A stretch of DNA of 64,000 bases from Eleginops maclovinus (lineage: Eukaryota; Chordata; Actinopteri; Perciformes; Eleginopidae). The DNA lies in NCBI RefSeq assembly GCF_036324505.1, contig NC_086368.1:9075016-9139015 (forward strand), read 5' to 3'. This document shows, one piece after another, positions 1-14,320 of the stretch; position 1 is the first letter of the stretch; every line of letters starts with the position of its first letter. The notes under the pieces were generated by a model. The model saw only the letters and a program-made list of their open reading frames with translations. It had not been told where the DNA came from and did not search any database. The translations under genes were made by a program, and so were the position numbers.

Positions 1-459
1 ATAAGCAGAGTGTCCACCAGGATAGATGAGCACTTCTAATAGGCCTGCTGAGATTTAGATGGCAAGATTAAAAATGGTAAAACATTAAATCTGGTCTGAT
101 TAAGGCTGGGAATTTGTGTGTTAGCTAACTGAGTCGATGGTCACTCGCATACTTGAGGAAAATTAATTTCCACTGCTGTTTTAAATCAATAGACTATGGG
201 CATTTTAATTAACTTTCATATAAAGACGTTATAGCAGCAACAAATACTATTTTATTGTTTTTGATTAGCTGCATTACCAACGCGTATAGTAAATGTATTA
301 TATGCAAATAGTAAGACATTATATATTATTTAAACTGTAAGGGCAAATGGTAACATGTTCCAAATGCTGTGTTATGTCCAACACAAAAAATAATAAAATT
401 CATATTGACTCTTGCTTTTCCCCTGTTTAATTAAAGCAGTGTTTGGCATGTCTGCTCAA

Positions 460-1372
460 ACGGGCCCGTTAATGCTATTTTTGGTTTTCCCTTACCTGTA
501 ATGTGTTATACAACTTTTAATGCATTTAAATGGTCTACAACGGCTAACATCCCAAAGGTTACTCCAAAGGGAGTCTGTCTCCCACACACTCCCCCTGCTG
601 CATGAAATGCCTCCATTGGACTCCTTTGTTTACTTCCGCAACAGAGTGACATCATTCGGTGACACTATCTTATATTGGTTAGCGCTTACACATTGTACGT
701 GATAGGCTAAGGGCCGGGACATTTTAAATGTTTGACCAATCACACTTTATCACTTTTTGAACATTGAAGCATGTCAGCATGTCACATTAGAGCAGGGATG
801 TCCAAACCTTCTTCCCTGAGGGCGACATACAAAAGGACATAGAAAGGTCTGGGCCCCTCACTAGAGGTGAGGTATATGGCCTCACAAGTTAAGTTATAAG
901 TTAGCAAAATTAATCAAATGTAGGTACATTTTTCTTTATACTTGAATATGCTTTAAGAAACATCTCAGCTCTCCGTAGGGTTTCAGTTATTTAGTTGGCA
1001 GCTCATTTTTTAAAACAGGAGCCTCAGATTGCTGATAATAAGGGGAAAGATGAAGGGTCTATTTCAAGTTTGTTATGCAAATAAGTTATTGGGCTATGAT
1101 TTGTTTGAAACATTTTTCAAGTTTGATTGACTCAATTTATTTAAAAATTGGTCTTATTAACACATGCATACTGTGTAATATATTACAAGTACAATATAGG
1201 AAAAGCACAAGTTTCAGGTGTGGACATATTCCATTTTACTTTTAGCATTTGCTGAGGGCCAATTAAAAGTGGGCTGCGGGCCGCATTTGGCCCCCGGGCC
1301 GTAGTTTAGACACCCCTGCATTAGAGGCACAAAATACAAATGAAACTGAAAATGTGCATAATACGGCCCCTT
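460..1372 (-). mobile_element. TTAA-type non-autonomous DNA element, copy 1 (split by a hAT insertion)
   Basis: This is the reverse-orientation copy of a family also seen near 5738, 7566, 13895 and 60481. Its ends read cgggcccgttaatgctattt on the left and cataatacggcccctttaa on the right, matching the family ends as an imperfect inverted repeat. The body contains the family landmarks, including accaatcacac, a CCAAT motif. The copy is interrupted at 785 by an unrelated 526-bp element, after which the family sequence resumes (aggcacaaaatac). No coding capacity is seen. Confidence 0.8.
793..1318. mobile_element. hAT-like non-autonomous element nested in a TTAA element
   Basis: The element begins cagggatgtccaaacc and ends gtttagacacccctg, giving short imperfect terminal inverted repeats (CAGGGRTGTC). 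It is flanked by the identical 8-bp direct repeat cattagag at 785-792 and 1319-1326. An 8-bp target duplication with CAGGG ends is diagnostic of hAT transposons. The 3' part carries the GC-rich phrase gcgggccgcatttggccccc, familiar from vertebrate hAT repeats. It has no transposase frame, so it was presumably mobilised in trans. The perfect duplication suggests a fairly recent insertion. Confidence 0.85.
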
Positions 1373-2814
1373 TAATTAATATTTAGAAATAAACAAATAC
1401 ATACTATATAACTGAATAACCTGTAAAGGAAAGGATTCAACATAGAAAAAAAAATAGTCTGAGGTAGTCCAATCATCCACAAAGAGTGAAACATAACCGT
1501 TTAGTGATTTTCAGTTTGGTGCAATTGACTCCAAGATCTCCCATCAGCTCAAGCTCCACTTGAACCAGTACTGTGTTTGAGGGCGAAGTAAACATATCGA
1601 TTCTGCATCCAAGCACCTCACGGGAGATGTCCCTCTCAGGAGCCAAACAAAAAAATGCACATTTTCACTGCCAACACAGAGAGTCTGTCAAGCACAGCCC
1701 CACGCTATGCAAATTCACATGTTTCTGTGCAGGAAGAGTGTGTATCAGTGTGTGTAAAAACATCTCTCATTTGGCCTGAATGCACACACAGAAATCATGG
1801 TACAACTCGAAAACTGCATACATAAAAAGAATGCCTGATGTATGCATTTAATACAAAACTCAGCATTATTCAAAATAAAACGCTGCACAACAGTTGCAGT
1901 CATGTCCCAGTTATGAGCAGGAACTGATGGGAACACAGCTTTGAGGGAGGTAAAGCCTGGGAAAAGAGACCAGGGAAGGGAAAAGCAGACTACTTCAAAG
2001 ACTGAATGTGAGCCGGTGGCTTAAAGCATGCTGATTGTACGTGACGGGGAAATCTGCAGCCGGATCTTAGCAGCCTGACAGAGCAGATGGAAATTAGATT
2101 TTTCATCACTGAAGGATATATCTGATAACTGACTAACTTTGACAGAAATATCTTCACTGGAAAAAAAACTTTGAGGCTCAGGCTGACATGAAAGATAGCA
2201 CTTTTGATGTATGCATCAAAATGGGTCATACTTGTTTATGTTTCTTAGCAGTTTTATAATGAATATAGGAAGTATGCGGTTTAATGTAGTTATCAGACTG
2301 TATTGGGTAAAAATATTAATACAAAAAGTAATTACTAACATTTCAAAGGGTCATGTTGTTTATGACTTCCATCTGCATCCAGTTTGAGAAATCATAGCAT
2401 CTGGTGAATAAATGACTAACAGTTTGTGTTGAACAATAATATCTCCAGGGTTACCCTTAAAACCTTGGATTCATTTTGGATCCAGTTCCATTTTGATAAA
2501 ATGTTGGATTCATTAAGCTCTAAAAACTCAAAAAAATGTTTATCCTTTCTCTCTTTTGATTGCTTTGAATGTCAATCTGAGTTTAAAAGTGTAATTACTG
2601 TTTAACTCGCCATGAAACATTTTAACAGCTTAATATGAAAATAACTGATATAAGATTAAATGGATTAAAATAATCAGATTTTATACGTGATAAAATGCTA
2701 TCGAATCCCAATTTTCTGCTATGCTTCATGCATTTATAAAGGTCTACATTCCCTGGAATACATTCTCTAACAACTGGAAACCCTCAATGCAGCAAAGAAT
2801 AATCTAAAAATAAA

Positions 2815-3028
<214 letters not shown>

Positions 3029-5737
3029 TTATATATATAATACAGTTCCATTCAGGTCTTCAGGTTACTAATGTGGACCCTGAACAAATTAAATGTATTG
3101 TTGTTTAATGTATAAGCTCAGAAGGACACAGTTACATTCTCGTGACTATTGACCTGAACGTGCATGTGATGCAGTTACTGTATCTCCATCTCTGTCATCC
3201 ATCAGGGGAACATAAAGCTTTCAGATGGTAGATCTCACTCTGCCGGCAGCAATATCTGAATATGAATGCATACGCTCAGCATTACATAACTGACTTTATT
3301 CATCATTGACTATTCACTCAGATCTGATTGTAACCTGATTCTAATTCTAACTTTAAACCTGGATGTTAATACTTGAAGAAATGTTGTTTCTTAACGGAAA
3401 GGGTAGTGGAAAGAATACATTAAATCCATTACAACTCCAGCTACTTTAGTTATTGCATTTTATGCTACTTTGAACATTTTTTACACAACATTTCAAAAAG
3501 GAAATAGCACTTTTAGCACAGTGTAATTGGAGTGCAGAGGAAAAATGTTACCTACAAATCATTTAGTCAGCCTCTCAAATATTTATAACTTTAATAATGA
3601 ATTTATTGTATACATTGCTTTTCAAGATTTTTAAATGCTAATTATATCTCAATGTATCTGTAGTATTTAGATATTGAATGCTTGGTTGGTTAATCAATTA
3701 AGTGAGTTAAAACTATTATTCTGATAATGAATATGTTTTTTATATTGTTTCAGTCAGCATATAATAATAACAACAGGTTTTCTCGCTCTGTAAACTAAAT
3801 AAATATCTGTTTTTAACCGTTTGCCAGACATTCTAAGATGTCTCTTTCTTGGTATATTTTAGATTTGTTTTTTTTTCTGGTTTAAATCAATTATGAAAAT
3901 AATAAAAAACAATATAACATTTTGAAAATATCTTATTAAAAGTATATTTTGCTAAGAATTCTTTACTTTTAGTTTTACATTTATCAGTGACTGAGTAGTT
4001 CAACCTGTGGTATTATTACTTTTACTTATGTAAGTTAAAGATCACACCACTGTACACAAACACAAGAGATTGGTCCTCACATGTTCTGGGAGAGGACACG
4101 CCTTGGATCTGGAAATACAGGCTGGGAGAGGTGCAGAAAGCAGGCAGAGGTCACAGCTCACAGCTCCCTGTGAATCAACAGTGGGACAGGCACCTCTGCT
4201 TTTTATTCCTTTAACAAGAGCAGTGCACTCCCATTTAGCCCTGTAGCAGACAATGGACTATTTATCTCCAGAGTCTCCTGTCTGCTCCCGGGACACATAT
4301 AGGCATGCTCATTCACCCTCATACACACAGACACACACATCCATGAACACAGCTCTTGGTTCTATCTCTGTAAGCACAATGTAAGCATGCATTAGGAGCT
4401 ACAAGTAAAACAAGAAATACAGTTTTCCTTTTTACAGGCAACGCTTGAGTGAGCTACTCCTTGACTCCAGGGCAAGTGGTTGGACACAAACACATACCTT
4501 AGCACAGCTCCCAATCGCAATGAAAGTGTGTGTGCACTGTACAATGCATTGTGTACAATGTGTGTCTGCATGCAATTGTGTGTGGAAGGGCCCGATGGCC
4601 GAAAGAGAAGAATGGGGCCAAACATGAAAGGATGATAGCAGAGAAAAGAGAAGAAGAGGTGAAATGGGGAGAGAGGGCTCTCGGAGCAGAAATGCCTCAG
4701 TGCCTCTGCGGCGTGCCACCTCGTATCACGGAGCATCCGCTGACAGATGAATGCAGGAGAGCCCAATAATAGAAATACTCAAGCATAAACGCCCAGATGA
4801 AGGGGAGGGGCTTCCTTTGTGAGCTGATGCATGAGGCAGCAGAGGGAAGCCAGAGGTCAGCCGTCGAGACGACAGCTACACATCTCACATCTCACTCTAC
4901 TGCTATAAACCCGCTTCAAGTCTGATTTATTTTTCAGCAAGACTGGGTAACTTTTTGCTTGCACAGAGCATGCTTAAGTACTGTTACCATGGAAACTTCT
5001 AGCCTAGACTTATCATCCAATATTTGAGCCATTTACCCACTTTCTTTCAAGTGCTTCTGCATTGTTTTTAAATGTGTTGCGGATGAAACAGAACAATTCT
5101 CTGATGTAAAAGCAGTTCACAAGGCCACATTACCAAAAACCACTGTGACCTGGCAACAGCCCTCCATGGACATGCTACTGACTCATAATAACAACAATAC
5201 CTTCTGATGTTGATTTACAACCAGATGTCCATTTAGGTAAAGATGGATTACCAGACGGGTCTATCCGGCACAGGGCCCGGGGAGATGCGGTTTAAAAGAC
5301 TATTATTTATAACAACGATTGAATAACAGTCAAAGGGCTCAGTCGAATAACCCAATGACCCTCATAAACTTGGTCCAAGTCCTTCAACCAAGTCCTGAAA
5401 ATCCAAATTGCAATCCAATCTGTATTTTTAATATAACTTAGTTAGTTGTGTTATTAACTGTCTCATTCACACACAGCATGCCAAGGTGGCTTTTATATCC
5501 AGGCACTAACAACTGCAGTGATGAAATATTATGAAGTTATTATGAAGATGATTAGTCAGGTATGCAACTTTTTACACTATATTGCAAATAACAGAATTCT
5601 GTCTTCTCTCCCAGTCTCTACAAAAAAATCTGACAAAAAAGGTTTCAGTCCATAGTGAGTCAGTGTTCAATTATACAGCTAAACTGTGCATAAAGTAATA
5701 AGACCTATTTGCCTACATTAGGAGACAAGAGGACAGT

Positions 5738-5935
5738 ATTATGCCAATGTTTAGGTTCATATCTGTATTTTGTGATCCTACTGTGAAATGTCTCCCTCCT
5801 TTAATGTTCAAAAAGCTCTTTATTTTTCTCATATTGCCTGTGCTCTGATTGGTTAGCTGGTCTGCTCTGTTCAACCGCTTAGAGATGTCCTACCCCTTAG
5901 CCCCCCATATCGTACAATGTGTTGGGGGGGCTCTG
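5738..5935 (+). mobile_element. TTAA-type element family, copy 2 (truncated)
   Basis: This fragment shares the family interior: ggttcatatctgtattttg, ttcaaaaagctctttat, gcctgtgctctgattggtta and the ccgcttagagatgtcc block. It lacks the second half of the full element and its left inverted terminus is degraded. The interior CCAAT box (as attgg) is kept. Confidence 0.7.
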
Positions 5936-7565
5936 GGCTTTTTGTTACAGCCATACTTGGTTTGGTATCAGTAGTAGCTTATGGTTGTATTTAATAATCT
6001 AAACTTTAGATATTTAACAGACTTCACAGATCAAGTTTCCTGATTGTGTAATTATTTGATGATTCTATAAATCCTAATATTTATAGAGCAACATATTTTG
6101 TACATTATCTGTAAAAAGAAAGTTGTGCAGGCAGATTTACAATCCGTCTGCCTATCGTTCATCTCCAGTATGAACACAATACTGAAGCCGGGGTACATTT
6201 TCAACCAACAACAGCAGTTTGCAGGTTAACCTAAAAATGTCAAAATATAATTACTGCAAGCATTGTGGCTCTTCCCACGACAGATCCTCTTAACTTGTTG
6301 TGCCCAGGTGCTTGTGGTCGCATGCTGTGTTCTCTCCAAGGTTTTGTTATTGTGAGTTTTCAACATTTATATTCCAAGAAATGCAATGTACAGCATTCAT
6401 ATGTGTTATCTAAACTATCAGAATATAGTCTAACCATAAATTAAATATTTACAATCCATTGTGCCTGATAATCTGATAAAATCGGTTACAAAATAAAGAA
6501 TGATAGAGTGGCACAAGGTGATGTTAGCGTTTCAAGGCAGCGATGACGTAAATTTAATGCAGGTATGGGTAATAGGCTGCTGAGATTCTTTCCATGTCTG
6601 TGTATAGCTATTATAATAGGCGTCAAAGTGAAAGGAGTGATAAAAGGGCATTGGCTGCTGATGGAAAATGTAATCCAGCTACAATTGCTTTTCAGACATA
6701 AACTAAAAGCCTCACAGGGTGAAATCCTCTACCACAATATGACTGTAGAATAAGGTTTACAGCACATTTTTACATCCTGAATGCTGAATGGCTTCCCCAC
6801 ATATATCAAAAGTATGTTGTTTTTGGTAATAAGGAAGCTTTCAGTATGTTTATGTTAGAGGGGAAGATGCTTCTGGAAGAATTTCAAACCTGTTTTACGA
6901 TGAATATGCAGTTAAAATATGAAGCAGGGGAACATCACTGGTGTGGCTGGGTGGATCTGAATACCAATGCCTTAATGACTGGCGTTACAAAACAGGATCA
7001 TTCAACCCATTCTGCATACAAAGGCAGGCAGGGCCTTGTAAAGACATCTCTTTTCATCCCCACACCTGTAGTTCAGACACGTTGTAGAACTTAGCACACA
7101 CCTGCATCTTTGTCTTGCCCATTTAAAAAGGTGTTTCCTCAAGAATTAAACATATTAAGACATAAATCCTCTGAAATCAAAGAAGGACATAAGCTAATGT
7201 TTCTGTGTAAAGGCTGCATACAGACCAATGTGCAGAATGTCCTCGCACATTTGAACATTAGGATTGACAAATAACCCAGGGCTACCTCTGTCCTCAATGT
7301 TGCAAGTCATATTTAAAGTCAGGTTGGAGCTCATGTCCTCGAGGTGAGATGAAAAGCAATCTGACCACTCATCCATGTTCTGGTCACATGCATACAGCTT
7401 CTGACTCCTTGTGAAGGCTTTAAAGAGTGTGTGAATCAACCTATTTTGAATAAATGCCTAATATACTTAGCAAAAAAGGTTGTTAGATAAATATAACATG
7501 TTATGTGCATGCCATGTTCATATAGTGGTGTATTAAGATTCAGATAATCTATTAACACATTTTAA

Positions 7566-8032
7566 AGGGGCTCTTTTAGGCTCATTTTCAGGTTCATATT
7601 TGTATTTTGGGTCTCTACTGGGACATGCCTCCATACTTTAATGTTCAAAAAGCTTTTTTTCTCATAATGCCTGTGCTGCAGCACCTCTTTTCACCCTCTG
7701 TCTGAAACCAGAGCCCAGTCTGCTCTGATTGGTTAGCTGGTCGGCTGTGTTGTGATTGGCCAACCGCTTATTGATGTCCCGCCCCTTAGCCTATAATGTA
7801 CATGTGTTGGAGCACCAGTCAATAGAAGCACAGTTGTGACATAGTGATGTCATTGGTTTACGGAAGTACACAAAGGAGACAAATAAAGGCTTTTCAGGCA
7901 GGTGGGGATATGTGGGAGAGATACTTAATCTGGAGGGAACTTTGGGATTTTAGTAGACCATTTACACTCACGAAAATATATGTTAAACACTACAGGAATG
8001 AAAAAAGCCCAAAAGCATAATAGGGCCCCTTT
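7566..8032 (+). mobile_element. TTAA-type element family, copy 3 (near full length)
   Basis: The left end aggggctcttttaggctcat and the right end agcataatagggcccct form imperfect inverted repeats, and TTAA lies outside both (7562-7565 and 8033-8036). It contains two inverted CCAAT boxes (ctgattggttagc and gtgattggccaac). There is no open frame of transposase size. TTAA flanks point to a piggyBac-like mobilising enzyme, which is inference. Confidence 0.85.
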
Positions 8033-10539
8033 TTAACCATTTAGATGATAAAAGACAAGGATCCGTTACACTGATGAGAGACAGTCAAATATTAGGTCAT
8101 GTCAAACAATATAGTAAACAAAACAAAACCACAAAATGGTTTGAAATTCTTTGATAGAGACCAAAACATATAGTGAAATGTATCTTTAGCCCAAGTTGAA
8201 GAACATTCAATGCAACAACTAAGGCTATCCTTCTGCATTAATCCCTATGGCCTCCTTAAAATGAAAGAAAAACTTGTCTTCTGATGTACTTACTTCATAC
8301 TTTTAAACTTTACTTGTGCAATTTACACTGCAACACATTAAATAGCTTTCCCCCCTGTTCATTCAAAAAACTCTTAAGAGAGAACTAGCCGCTTGAGCTT
8401 TATGGACAAATCTTTGTAGATACATTTACAGCAGATACTTTATGTACAGAGGAGCTTTTTTTCTCAGTTGTTTAACAGCTAGACCATGAGATGAATTAAT
8501 TTAACAGCATTTATTTCCCTTTTAAAGGTCAGCGGCGCAATTAAAATCAACTCGCATATTATTTTTGTCGCGATCAAGACTGAACAATAAAAGCAATGAC
8601 TGCACATGTCTACAGTTGCTAGTGGTTGGACTGGTTTTCACCATACTGCTTTTTTTTCCCTGTGTAGGTGCAGCCACATGGATTCCATGCATGCCACAGA
8701 GGTGTGCTCAGCCTGTTGACAGCGTGTAAGCCTCACCACATCAGTCTGACATCCACTCGTGTCCTCCTATAATCCCAAGGTCCTATTTGGCCCGTCAATA
8801 GGCCTGTCACAGCGAGCAACACCCCTGTCAGAGAGCAGTGTCTGGCTGGATGGGTGAATGGACAGATAGACAGATGGGCGGATGGATGGATAAGTGGATA
8901 TTTTGTCTGTGTTCCCCTGTAAGGCCCGTCGAGTGAAACAGCAATCCAGTCAATTCACACGGATCCATTTTTTTTTCTATGTGCAAGAGTAACACGATTG
9001 GTTTGTTTTGCAGCTGTAAGCCTGGGACATTGTGTTGAGGGCGCCTGCCAAACATTTTTGTTTTCCTTGGGCTGATTTGTTCTTTCAATCTGGCATCCTT
9101 TTACCGTTAATACAATCAAAAACCTCAAACGCCAGAGGTCTTTCCAGGTCAAATGACTCACACAAATATAAATCTAAATCTGCAACGGTGGACAGAACAT
9201 TGGACAATGTGTTCCGCCTTCACAAGTCTCTCCACAAGTCAAATGCGTTTTGATGTTTCAAAAGTTCAAAGTAAAAAAAAAAGTGCTTGAAAATCGGAAC
9301 ACGTATTTACTCAGCCTTGTAGTGGACATCTGCATCGTCTGAGACATTCAACACACAAATTGCATTTCTTAAGTAAGTATGGGACTTCATTATTAATTTC
9401 CCCTGCTGGGACACAAACAATGAGGCAATTTTAAGTACATTTATGAGAACAACACTGTCAGACAATAGAGAGTGGGACTCCTCAAGCAAGGCTGCTGCTG
9501 TGTTTTGAGGACCGGGGGAAACAATATGAGCTCTCCAACTCATTCTTTCTTTCTTAATTGGATATCATGTGAAGTGTAAAATACAATAGAGAGGGGAGCC
9601 GGTAATTTGTGATTCACTAGCATGCAAAATTCAATTTCTCTTAATTTAATAATGTGCAAGAATGTAACCTCACAAGTGATTCTATGCATTATTTATCATG
9701 ACAGCACCAAACAAGGAAACGATAAACATTCATTACACAACACTGGTGGGATCTAAAAATCTTATTTTCATCCTCTTTTTCTTTTCATATTTTATATTAA
9801 CATTCATAAGTGCCGTCTCTGCTGGCTTCCTTATTAGTCCACCAAGAGTCAGCCTTTACTGTTTTATTAACTGTTTGAAAGTCAAACTGCAGACAGTCGC
9901 AGTTACGTCCACAATACAAATATTAATATTGCTAATGTCAAGTAAAACACACATCATCCTGGATAAATTACCTTGAAATAAACCTCAACCGACTTTCACC
10001 TTCAGCTGGTCCAACCCGACGGCTGGGTCTCTATACAAATTGCCTGATTATCTTTTTGGACTTGTTTGTATGTAATTTCATGTACGGGTGAATGCCAATG
10101 GCAGGGCTGCTCATCCAGGTACAAAACAACCATCCAGACAGACCGGTGCTCGGGGTCATAGTCGGACATGTCAAAACACAAACTGGCTGAGTATAATGAA
10201 GCAGAGGAGAGCTCATGGTGCACACTGCCTCATCTGGCCTGAGGCGCCACAGCTCAGCTCTTACCTCTGGTGTAAAAACTAACAAATCTGTTGAGATGGT
10301 GGATTACTGTGTTATGAATTTTTTTCAAGTTTGTCCTCCATAAGAATATCATAAATATTTTGAGATTTCATGCATTTGCAAAAAAATAAATGGGAATTGT
10401 TAATTTAGGAAATACCTGCTGCACATCGGTTCATTTCGTGGTTTATTATTAAAACCAGGAACTAGGACTTCAAAGTAATTGAGTTTTGCCTTTCTTTCTT
10501 TAGTCTTTCTTTTAAAAGCAGAATGTCAAAGGGCATGTC

Positions 10540-11018
10540 GGTGGTGGTGGTGGTGGCGATGTCCGTAGGGACTTGGCTTGGGAACCCGGAAGGTCACCGG
10601 TTCAAGTCCCCGGAAGACCAAGTGCTACTGAGGTGTCCCTGAGCAAGGCTCCGTTACCTACACTGCTCCCCGGGCGCCTAATGGCAGCCCACTGCTCATA
10701 ACACTAGGATGGGAGAGAGGGAGAATGTTAATGTTCCCTCTGTGGGACCATTTGGGGTATATATTTCTTTTTAAACAGGGGTAGAAGTAGCTTAGTCTTT
10801 AGGGACTTGGGATCGAAGGGTCGCCGGTTCAAGTCCTGGTGCCAGAACACTTTCTGTAATGCCGAGGTGTCTTTAAGCAAGGAACTGCCCTTTGCTTTGG
10901 CACCTCTATGAAAAACACATGTGTTGTGCAAGTGTGTGCTTCCTGTGTTTGTAGTGTGTACTGTATGATGTGAATTCAACAAAGAGGGATTAAGGGATTA
11001 ATAAAGGGTAATTTTCTT
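10540..11018 (+). repeat. two tandem tRNA-derived SINE-like units
   Basis: Two head modules each contain a good RNA polymerase III B-box, ggttcaagtcc, at 10599-10609 and 10826-10836, preceded by an A-box-like stretch (cttagtctttagggacttgg before the second). After the first B-box comes the common fish SINE phrase tgagcaaggctccgttacc with ccccgggcgcctaatggc. The second unit ends in a ttaataaaggg...cttcttctta tail. Two partial SINEs side by side, or a dimer, explain the structure. These are not tRNA genes, because no cloverleaf can be folded across them. Confidence 0.75.
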
Positions 11019-13894
11019 CTTCTTAATGTGAAAGCCAACTTTTTTAGTGAACTCAATAACTTAAAATGTTTTGTCTCTTGGTTGGACAAAACAAGAAACA
11101 GGATCTCACCTTAGACAGACAAAACTTAGCCCAAAAAATGTTCCAGTCCCAGATAATGTAAATCAATACACACTAAGGTCCCATGTTGCGTTAAATCTTC
11201 AGATTTCCAAATAAAGACGGTAGTTATTTGAGCCAACTTGATGCCTGCTTAAATTCATCGGCAACACATCAGGCCCCCAGTTATGACTACAGACAACATG
11301 AAGTCAGACACAAGAAATAGCCGGAGTCTACGGATCTGTATCAAAATTTCAGAGGTAAAACCGCACTTTGTGAACGCATCACTGGCGATGCGTATGAAAT
11401 TGCAGACACTCCGACCAAAGCGCAACAGAGCAGAGGAAAGCAAGACCTTGTACAACGGAAGAAAAGTTGACGGAGGAGAGAACGCTTCGATTGGAGAATA
11501 TTACTGGCCACTTTGCAGCTCGGACAGGATAAAAGCCTGTCAACATCACCTGTTTGTTTGAGCACACCGACACGTTTTAATTCAGTGATGCTGACTGTGG
11601 ACTGTCTGCGCACACAATGAATACATACACACAGCTGACATGTGATATTAAATTAATTGCAGTGATCTAAAGAGTATTTGAAATGCAGATGAATCAAAGA
11701 AGTTCTATTCCTGAGATGAACAAACCTTCAAAGCTCGCACAGATTGTAAACACACAAAAGGGAGGCAGTGTGATGTCAAACTGGTGAGGGCTGTCTCTTT
11801 TTGAATCCACACTTCAAAAAAAAATGTTTCAAACACTATGTTGGTTATTACCCAAGAAACACACTTTTAAAGTAGCTTGCTTTCATGTTGGGACTCGAAC
11901 CATAGACTGCTGTTTTTCTTTTTTAAACCTGCTTTACTTGATTATAGGAATGTGTTGCATCAGCGCAGATCCTTTGGATGTCAGCAGTTGTTTATCTAGA
12001 TGCATTAAAAAAAAAGTTAAATTACTGACTCATCATGGAAGCCTGCTTGCTGAGGCCGGTCTGCTTATCCGGACATGCAAAGGCTTAGTCACTGCTCTAT
12101 CATTATTTATAGCGGCCACTTTGGGGAAAGCTTCCTTCATATTCATGAGTTTGAATTAGTCAGATACGCTCAGCTCTAGTACCAAGACTCATTGTTGCGG
12201 ACTGTCTTTAAAGCTTAAACACAGTTAGACAGCTTTCATAATCCCCAGAGAAATAGTCATGACTTTAATGAAAGTTGTATTAGAGATTGCTTTTAATTAA
12301 GTTCTATAACATCTGTTACTTCATCCATACTGTGTGCCTTGTGCTGTAATGCACTTTATACTTGTTGAACTTGTTTAAGATTTGCTTAAGACATTAATGT
12401 TCAGAATTATCAAAAACAAATTCAGAGTTTTTGTCACTAAATTGAGCAAAAATCTGAATAAGGAAAGTATATTATTATATTGACATACTAAAGAAAGAAT
12501 ACTGAATCACAGTCAGGAATGGACTTCAACCCTTAAAACTGCAATCAGTTTTATCCCAGCAGGATTGTTAATTCCTGTTTAAAGGAATAGAACTGAAGAA
12601 GATTTTAGGAAAAAAGCAAGAAACAAACGAAGAAGAAATGTGCAACGAAATGTGTCTTAAAGATTGAATTAGCTCCTTTATACGCGCTCATACAAAGGGA
12701 GTTTTTCCTATTCCATCACTACCTAAATTAGAAGGACGACATCATCATAATACACATCACATAACAAAAAAAACAAGATAATCCACTAGAAGAAATCAAT
12801 TCATAATTAATATAAACGGTAATTAATTGCACAGAAGCAGTGTAACATCAGAAATTAGCAGACTGCAAAGGCATGTCCCAAATGATCATCGAGAGAACAG
12901 TAAGACAGCCTTCCACCAACCTTGTAAGATTATCTAACTCATTTTTCCAAACACACAAACACTGACTGAACAAATCCAAGACATCATCTCACATTATGCA
13001 TATTAATGCGTGCAACGAATGTTTTTAATTTGATAAAGTAAAGCAGTAATTCCCGGCATCTGCACTCTCGAGAGAATGAGCCCTTTGGGAAAAGACACTG
13101 TAGTTGTTCACTGCCTGCAGCAGGACAGGAGACTCCTGCTGCCACTACGAGTGCAAGTAAAGGCCAGAACACATTTACTTGCTCAAAAAATATATACTGA
13201 AGACGTGATCGGAATGCTGGCAGGTGAGTTTGGTCATAAAATGTGTAATGAGCAGCAGCAGGGGCAGCTGGTGTTGCAGAAAAGCAAATAAGCACATCAG
13301 AGGAGGCGGAGCATTGTGAGCTTTTAAATGAACTACTTTATAGCAAAGGTTGTGTTGGATACGTTTTGCAGCCATATGTCCCTTTATGAATATGTTTGTG
13401 TGACGAGGGGAATATTTATTCATGAATCAGTCTGCAGGGCTCATCTAGTTATTTCGGATCTGAGTGAGCTCCTCCAGCAGCTGCGTCCACTCTGGTTGCT
13501 ATGCTTACAAACTGCAGTGAAGTCATATTTTTGTAGCCCGCGGGGCTAAAAGCAGGATGGATGTGATGTTAATCAGCACGAGACACTCTCAATTATGTTT
13601 AGTATAATGCATCAAATGTGAAACATTTGCTTCATGCAATCAGATTTTTTCCCACTAATTCACTCTCTATGGATCATATTGCTCCTAGCCAATGGGATAT
13701 TTAAACAAATGCCAAACACTACCGCATGGGCAAATTATGGGAGAAATGGCTCAGTAATGCCAAGTTTGATGCCAAGTTTTTAATCAAATGCAAAAATGTA
13801 TCACAATACACTGCAGTGGAAAGTATAGGTGAAACAATAAGTAAACTATTTGAATACTCAATGGATAGAAAAATAATTTCCACCTATTTTGACA

Positions 13895-14320
13895 AACTGC
13901 TATGGTAATTTTTCGTATCTGTGTTTTGTGCCTCTACTGCAACATACTTCAATGTTCAAAAAGCTCTTTATTTCTCTCTTACTGCCTGTGCTGCAGCAAC
14001 TCTTTTCACCCTCTGTCTGAAACCAGAGCTCAGTCTGCTCTGATTAGTTAGATATAGCTGTGTTGTGATTGGTCAACCTCTTAGAGATGTCCCGCCCCTA
14101 AGCCTATGAGTGTGATTGTTACATATTGACGACACGATGTTAAGGAAGTATATAAAAGGAGTCCAATGGAGGCGTTTCAGGCAGGGGACGAGTGTGTGGG
14201 AGAGAAACTCCCTCTGTAGGGAACTTTGGGATTTCAGCCTTTGCAGACCATTTACATACACGAAAACCTATTCAACACACTTCAAGAAAACGAAAACCCA
14301 AAAACAATAAAAGGGCCTCT
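13895..14320 (+). mobile_element. TTAA-type element family, copy 4
   Basis: It matches copy 3 over most of its length (gcctgtgctgcagcaactct, the gtctgaaaccagagctcag block, gggaactttgggattt, acaataaaagggcc). The left terminus is eroded. One CCAAT box is intact (gtgattggtcaac) and the other is mutated (ctgattagtta). Confidence 0.8.

Noticed and set aside
520..702. A 60-residue open frame (MHLNGLQRLTSQRLLQRESV) with a similar frame on the other strand at 14073-14261, which looks like a small gene family
   Set aside because: Both lie inside copies of the TTAA-type repeat in opposite orientation. The likeness is that of the repeat, and the frames are not kept in the other copies.
3370..4055. A third copy of the AGTACTT-type element (tttacttatgtaagttaaag...caccactg at its right end)
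   Set aside because: Only the last 50 bp resemble the family, and the left part cannot be matched with confidence.
4392..4769. Overlapping open frames on both strands of 60-124 residues
   Set aside because: No family resemblance, no splice-site pattern and low-complexity composition. Overlap on both strands is expected from chance lack of stops.
10595..10840. Possible tRNA genes from two good B-boxes
   Set aside because: No cloverleaf or proper spacing, and the flanking text is that of fish SINEs.
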